Part shown: positions 4,853 to 7,641 of the stretch, one piece after another
Layout: each line of letters starts with the position of its first letter
Numbering within the stretch: the stretch's first letter is position 1
NCBI GenBank assembly: GCA_023267795.1
Contig: JAHFMP010000042.1
Span: forward strand, 1-7,641
Source: Candidatus Woesearchaeota archaeon
GTDB taxonomy: Archaea; Nanobdellota; Nanobdellia; Woesearchaeales; DSVV01
Reading direction: 5' to 3'
DNA: 7,641 nucleotides
Notes under the pieces: model-generated
The model's input: the letters and a program-made list of their open reading frames with translations, nothing else
What the model was told of the DNA's origin: nothing
Databases searched by the model: none
Made by a program: the position numbers and the translations under genes

Positions 4853-5692
4853 ATGAAATATGTAACTAAAGAAGATGTCCAAAAGCTGAAACTTCCTTCA
4901 CGTGTGCCAGAGTCACATAAAGGAGACTTTGGACAGGTCCTCCTTATAGGCGGAAGCCAGGATTATGTGGGTGCTGTTGCACTTGCAGGCACTGCTGCAT
5001 TACGTAGTGGAATAGACATAGTTACTGTTGCAGCTCCTGCAAAAGCAGCATGGGCACTGAACACAATTGTTCCTGATATTATTACTAAAAAGTTTGACTG
5101 CCTATTTTTTGACAAAAAACAAGTTAATGCTGTGGTGAAATTTGCAAAAGATTTTGATGCTGTACTTATAGGGAATGGCATAGGAAGGCGTTCACATCAA
5201 TTTTGCATTGAAGTCATTAGAAAACTTAGTGCAATGAATAAACTCCTTGTTATAGATGCAGATGCTATCAAAGCAATCAGCCTCAAAGATGTGAAACATG
5301 CAATTTTGACTCCACATAAACGAGAATTCCAGATGCTCATGGAAAATACTCACATCAGAAAATTGCAGCTGCAAAAACATATTGCAGATAATGTGATCAT
5401 TGAAAAAGGAAATGTTGATGTTATTTATGCAAAAGGAAAGACAAAGTACAATAAGACAGGGAATCCTGCAATGACTGTTGGCGGCACTGGAGATATTCTT
5501 GCAGGGCTTGCAGTAGGCTTTTATGCGCAAACAAAGGATTCCTGGAATAGCGCAATTGCAGCAGCATATATTAATGGTTTGTGCGGTGATATTATTCGTG
5601 GAGAAATAGGTGCTGGACTTATTGCAAGTGATATGCTCAAAAAGATTCCCTTTGTAATTGATGTAACGTTTACAAAAAAGAAAGGGAAATAG
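4853..5692 (+). CDS. nnrD: ADP/ATP-dependent NAD(P)H-hydrate dehydratase (standalone, without epimerase domain)
   Basis: It repairs NADH and NADPH damaged by hydration, dehydrating the S-hydrate at the expense of ADP or ATP in the cytosol. The 279-aa protein has the ribokinase-like CARKD fold with these motifs: HKGDFGQVLLIGGS (22-35), GAVALAGTAALRSG (40-53), IGNGIGR (106-112), VIDADAI (133-139), LTPHKREF (152-159), IIEKG (182-186) and TGNPAMTVGGTGDILAG (202-218). In the last motif D214 is the expected catalytic base. In many organisms this domain is fused to an N-terminal NnrE epimerase (YjeF_N). Here translation starts just before the dehydratase domain, and no epimerase gene is visible in the window. 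The 3' end overlaps the convergent antiporter gene by 23 bp (5670-5692). Identification is firm. Confidence 0.94.
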   Translation: MKYVTKEDVQKLKLPSRVPESHKGDFGQVLLIGGSQDYVGAVALAGTAALRSGIDIVTVAAPAKAAWALNTIVPDIITKKFDCLFFDKKQVNAVVKFAKDFDAVLIGNGIGRRSHQFCIEVIRKLSAMNKLLVIDADAIKAISLKDVKHAILTPHKREFQMLMENTHIRKLQLQKHIADNVIIEKGNVDVIYAKGKTKYNKTGNPAMTVGGTGDILAGLAVGFYAQTKDSWNSAIAAAYINGLCGDIIRGEIGAGLIASDMLKKIPFVIDVTFTKKKGK

Positions 5693-7439
5693 TTTTAAAG
5701 TATCCTTGATCTTTTGAAATACTTCCTTTCTTTTTCACATTATGGCTTTTCTTTCTATCCTGAAGATTTTTCAGATGTTGTGTACGCTCTTTCAGGAACT
5801 TATTAAGATTGAGACCATAATTTTTAATCATGATAGAGGTATGGCCTCCTCCAATAAAATGCGGCATCACAACATACGTTGCACCTGCCTTGTACAAATG
5901 CATTGCCTCATCTACATAATGCGAAATTACAATAATGATAGATCTTTTATTTTTTTCTCTTGTTTTTGTAATCAAAAGTGTATTGATGTTAGTATCAGGA
6001 ATAGTAGAAATTACCATTTTTGCTTTTGCTATCTGTACAGTATCCAAAAATTCTGCATCACTTGCATCCCCATATTTGCAATCATACCCTGCTCTTGTTA
6101 GTTGTTTCACGATTTCTGGATCATAATCAATTATCAATGTTTTTTTTTTCAATTTCTTGAATGACTCTAACAAATCATATCCCATTTTATTGTAGCCAAA
6201 GAGCAGTATATCGTATTTTTCTTCACGAGAGAGTCTGGAAAGTTTTTTGCTGTCCACTTTTTTCCCATTTCTTTCAAAAACATCCAGCCAATGCTCACAA
6301 ACCTTATATAATTTTTCTGAGTACATAATCATATATGTAGAACCTGCAATGGTGATTAAACCAATAAGAGTAACATAAGATAAAACCATCTGAGTGAGAT
6401 GGCCTAGTTTCACTCCAAGTGCAATTATAATAAACGAAAACTCACTCACTTGTGCTACTGTAAGACTAACTGTAAAACTTGTTCTTTTCGTATAGCCTAA
6501 TATACCCATGAGAATAATTACAATTAAAGGTTTTCCAATCAAAATAAATAATGAGAAAAGAATTATCGAAAGTACATTATACTGCACATCAGTAAATGAC
6601 ATTTGAGAACCAAGAATAATAAAAAAGATCACAATAAAAAAATCACGAAGAGGCTTCATTTTTGAGCTAATTTCATATCGATATGGGGATAAAGAAAGAG
6701 TTATTCCTCCTAACAATGCGCCAATTTCCAGAGAAAAGTTCATTGCCCAGAATAATGCTGCAAGCAGCAAACACCAGCCAACAGAAAACAATAACAAAAA
6801 TTCCTGAGATTTTGCAACTCTGTCCAGAATTCGTGGAAGCACGTATGCACCAATTACAAACAGCAAAAACAGCAAACCGATTCCTTTGAACACTGTTGTC
6901 AATACCTGTGTTGTGACATTAAAACTACTTACTGTTGAAGAAATAACCATTAATACAAATATTGCAATAATATCCTGGACAATCAAAAAACCAATTGCAA
7001 TTCTTCCGTAGAGTTTGTCAATATCCCCTTTGTCTGACAATAATTTCATGATAATGATTGTGCTACTAAAGGTAGTTGCAACAGAGATGTATCCTGCTGC
7101 AATTGTAGAAAAACCAACTGATTTTGCAAGAAAATAGCCAATAAAAGCAGTAAATACTACCTGTCCAATCCCTGTAATGATAGAAACCTTCCCTACTTCC
7201 TTAATCACTTTTGGATTAATGTTTAAACCAACCATAAAAAGGAGAAACGCAACACCAATCTGACTTAATGTTGCAATATAATCAGTAGAAGAAACAAGAT
7301 TCAAAAAATAAGGGCTTGCAACAATTCCTGTGAGTATGTAGCCAATAATCAACGGTTGCTTGAGGAGACGCATCAATGCTCCAAAAACTATTGCAATCAT
7401 TATGACAAAACTCAACTGCAAAATAATATTCTCTGTCAT
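5670..7439 (-). CDS. Kef-type cation:proton antiporter (CPA2) with C-terminal TrkA-N/RCK domain
   Basis: This membrane protein exchanges monovalent cations (K+ or Na+) for protons and helps pH or potassium homeostasis. From ATG 7439 it has 589 residues. The first ~375 form a CPA2 transporter with about 12 membrane helices. Visible motifs are FLLFMVGLNINP (65-76), TTFSSTIIIMKLLSDKGD (122-139), FLIVQDIIAIF (151-161) and a late conserved helix with QVSEFSF (330-336). The Q155-D156 pair resembles KefB/KefC rather than the DD pair of NapA-like Na+ exchangers, hinting at potassium. A nucleotide-binding Rossmann domain follows: YDILLFGYNKMG (409-420), LIIDYDP with D438 (435-441) and YGDASDAEFL (456-465). 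It ends in a basic tail (546-589). The frame is open to ATG 7556, but that part is not hydrophobic and contains the TATA box; ATG 7457 is the alternative start. The 3' end overlaps nnrD. Confidence 0.92.
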   Translation of the reverse strand: MTENIILQLSFVIMIAIVFGALMRLLKQPLIIGYILTGIVASPYFLNLVSSTDYIATLSQIGVAFLLFMVGLNINPKVIKEVGKVSIITGIGQVVFTAFIGYFLAKSVGFSTIAAGYISVATTFSSTIIIMKLLSDKGDIDKLYGRIAIGFLIVQDIIAIFVLMVISSTVSSFNVTTQVLTTVFKGIGLLFLLFVIGAYVLPRILDRVAKSQEFLLLFSVGWCLLLAALFWAMNFSLEIGALLGGITLSLSPYRYEISSKMKPLRDFFIVIFFIILGSQMSFTDVQYNVLSIILFSLFILIGKPLIVIILMGILGYTKRTSFTVSLTVAQVSEFSFIIIALGVKLGHLTQMVLSYVTLIGLITIAGSTYMIMYSEKLYKVCEHWLDVFERNGKKVDSKKLSRLSREEKYDILLFGYNKMGYDLLESFKKLKKKTLIIDYDPEIVKQLTRAGYDCKYGDASDAEFLDTVQIAKAKMVISTIPDTNINTLLITKTREKNKRSIIIVISHYVDEAMHLYKAGATYVVMPHFIGGGHTSIMIKNYGLNLNKFLKERTQHLKNLQDRKKSHNVKKKGSISKDQGYFKTISLSFL

Positions 7440-7471
7440 TTTTTCTCTTTTCCACATTTTTGTCCTTTTGT

Positions 7472-7480
7472 AGATATAAA
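7472..7480 (-). promoter_or_regulatory. TATA box for the antiporter gene
   Basis: The minus strand reads TTTATATCT, centred near 7476, predicting transcription from about 7450. That is downstream of the ATG at 7457 and 11 nt before ATG 7439, which supports 7439 as the antiporter start. Confidence 0.5.
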
Positions 7481-7494
7481 TATTGTGAATTTTA

Positions 7495-7529
7495 GTGTCG
7501 GCTGATTTTTTTTGTTGAATCAGACAGCA
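7495..7529. repeat. Imperfect inverted repeat between divergent promoters
   Basis: CTGATT (7502-7507) pairs with AATCAG (7518-7523). Extending the arms outward gives about 10 of 13 matching positions. It lies between the TATA boxes of the antiporter and the rightmost gene, a position suited to an operator, but it is weak and could be chance. Confidence 0.25.
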
Positions 7530-7544
7530 CAAATTTTCTAAAGG

Positions 7545-7553
7545 TTTATATAT
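7545..7553 (+). promoter_or_regulatory. TATA box for the rightmost gene
   Basis: TTTATATAT is preceded by AAAGG. It is centred near 7549, predicting transcription from about 7571-7575. This fits either a leaderless start at ATG 7571 or a short leader before ATG 7589. Confidence 0.6.
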
Positions 7554-7570
7554 CACAATTTCTTAAGATA

Positions 7571-7641
7571 ATGAAAAGAGGTATTGTTATGGGAACATCT
7601 GAAGAACTTCTGGTAAAATACAACTTTGCAAAAAAAAACAA
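7571..7641 (+). CDS. Start of an unidentified gene, truncated by the window edge
   Basis: An open frame runs from ATG 7571 to the right edge. Only 23 codons are visible (MKRGIVMGTSEELLVKYNFA and three more), too few to assign a family. A second in-frame ATG at 7589 is preceded by GAGGT (7578-7582, 6-nt spacer), a good archaeal Shine-Dalgarno match. If transcription starts near 7575 the true N-terminus would be MGTSEELL. The upstream TATA box supports a real gene, divergent from the antiporter across about 130 bp. Confidence 0.6.
   Translation, partial: MKRGIVMGTSEELLVKYNFAKKN

Noticed and set aside
7440..7556. 39-residue N-terminal extension of the antiporter
   Set aside because: The extension is hydrophilic, unlike any family N-terminus, and contains the predicted promoter. 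ATG 7439 immediately precedes the first membrane helix.

Overview
The window reads as a stretch of archaeal chromosome. It is AT-rich and gene-dense and carries archaea-specific genes: CDP-archaeol synthase, RNase P component 4 and the C-terminal half of RqcH/NFACT. Promoters are archaeal, with TATA boxes about 26-30 nt upstream of start codons and mostly leaderless or near-leaderless starts. Small protein sizes, a short NFACT protein and overlapping genes suggest a streamlined lineage, possibly DPANN (Woesearchaeota/Pacearchaeota-like). That placement is inference from gene style, not a phylogenetic result.

Layout. Bases 1-313 are non-coding; bases 3-175 form a long nested inverted repeat with 57 perfectly paired positions. 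Bases 314-2025 (minus strand) are a compact three-gene lipid operon, read in the order archaetidylserine decarboxylase, archaetidylserine synthase, CDP-archaeol synthase. The genes overlap or nearly touch, with Shine-Dalgarno sites at the internal starts. Together they would activate digeranylgeranylglyceryl phosphate with CTP, attach serine and decarboxylate it, giving the (unsaturated) archaetidylethanolamine head group. Divergent from this, bases 2103-3214 encode a DUF192 lipoprotein-like protein and a small M50 (site-2-protease-like) membrane metalloprotease. The 155-bp gap at 3215-3369 holds two stem-loops with a competing third pairing. A 64-aa winged-helix protein (3370-3564) converges on RNase P component 4 (3610-3897, minus).

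Bases 4006-4806 encode an NFACT protein lacking the NFACT-N half, followed by a standalone NAD(P)H-hydrate dehydratase (4853-5692). The latter overlaps tail-to-tail by 23 bp with a Kef-type cation:proton antiporter carrying a TrkA-N/RCK domain (5670-7439, minus). A divergent, truncated gene begins at 7571 and runs off the right edge.

Most of the window is conserved housekeeping. I see no CRISPR array, tRNA, rRNA, transposase or obvious defence system, and no demonstrable new system. The points most worth a second look are the unexplained 3-175 structure, the competing hairpins at 3214-3303, the NFACT-N-less RqcH homologue, and the Asp-to-Asn change in the decarboxylase PADG motif.
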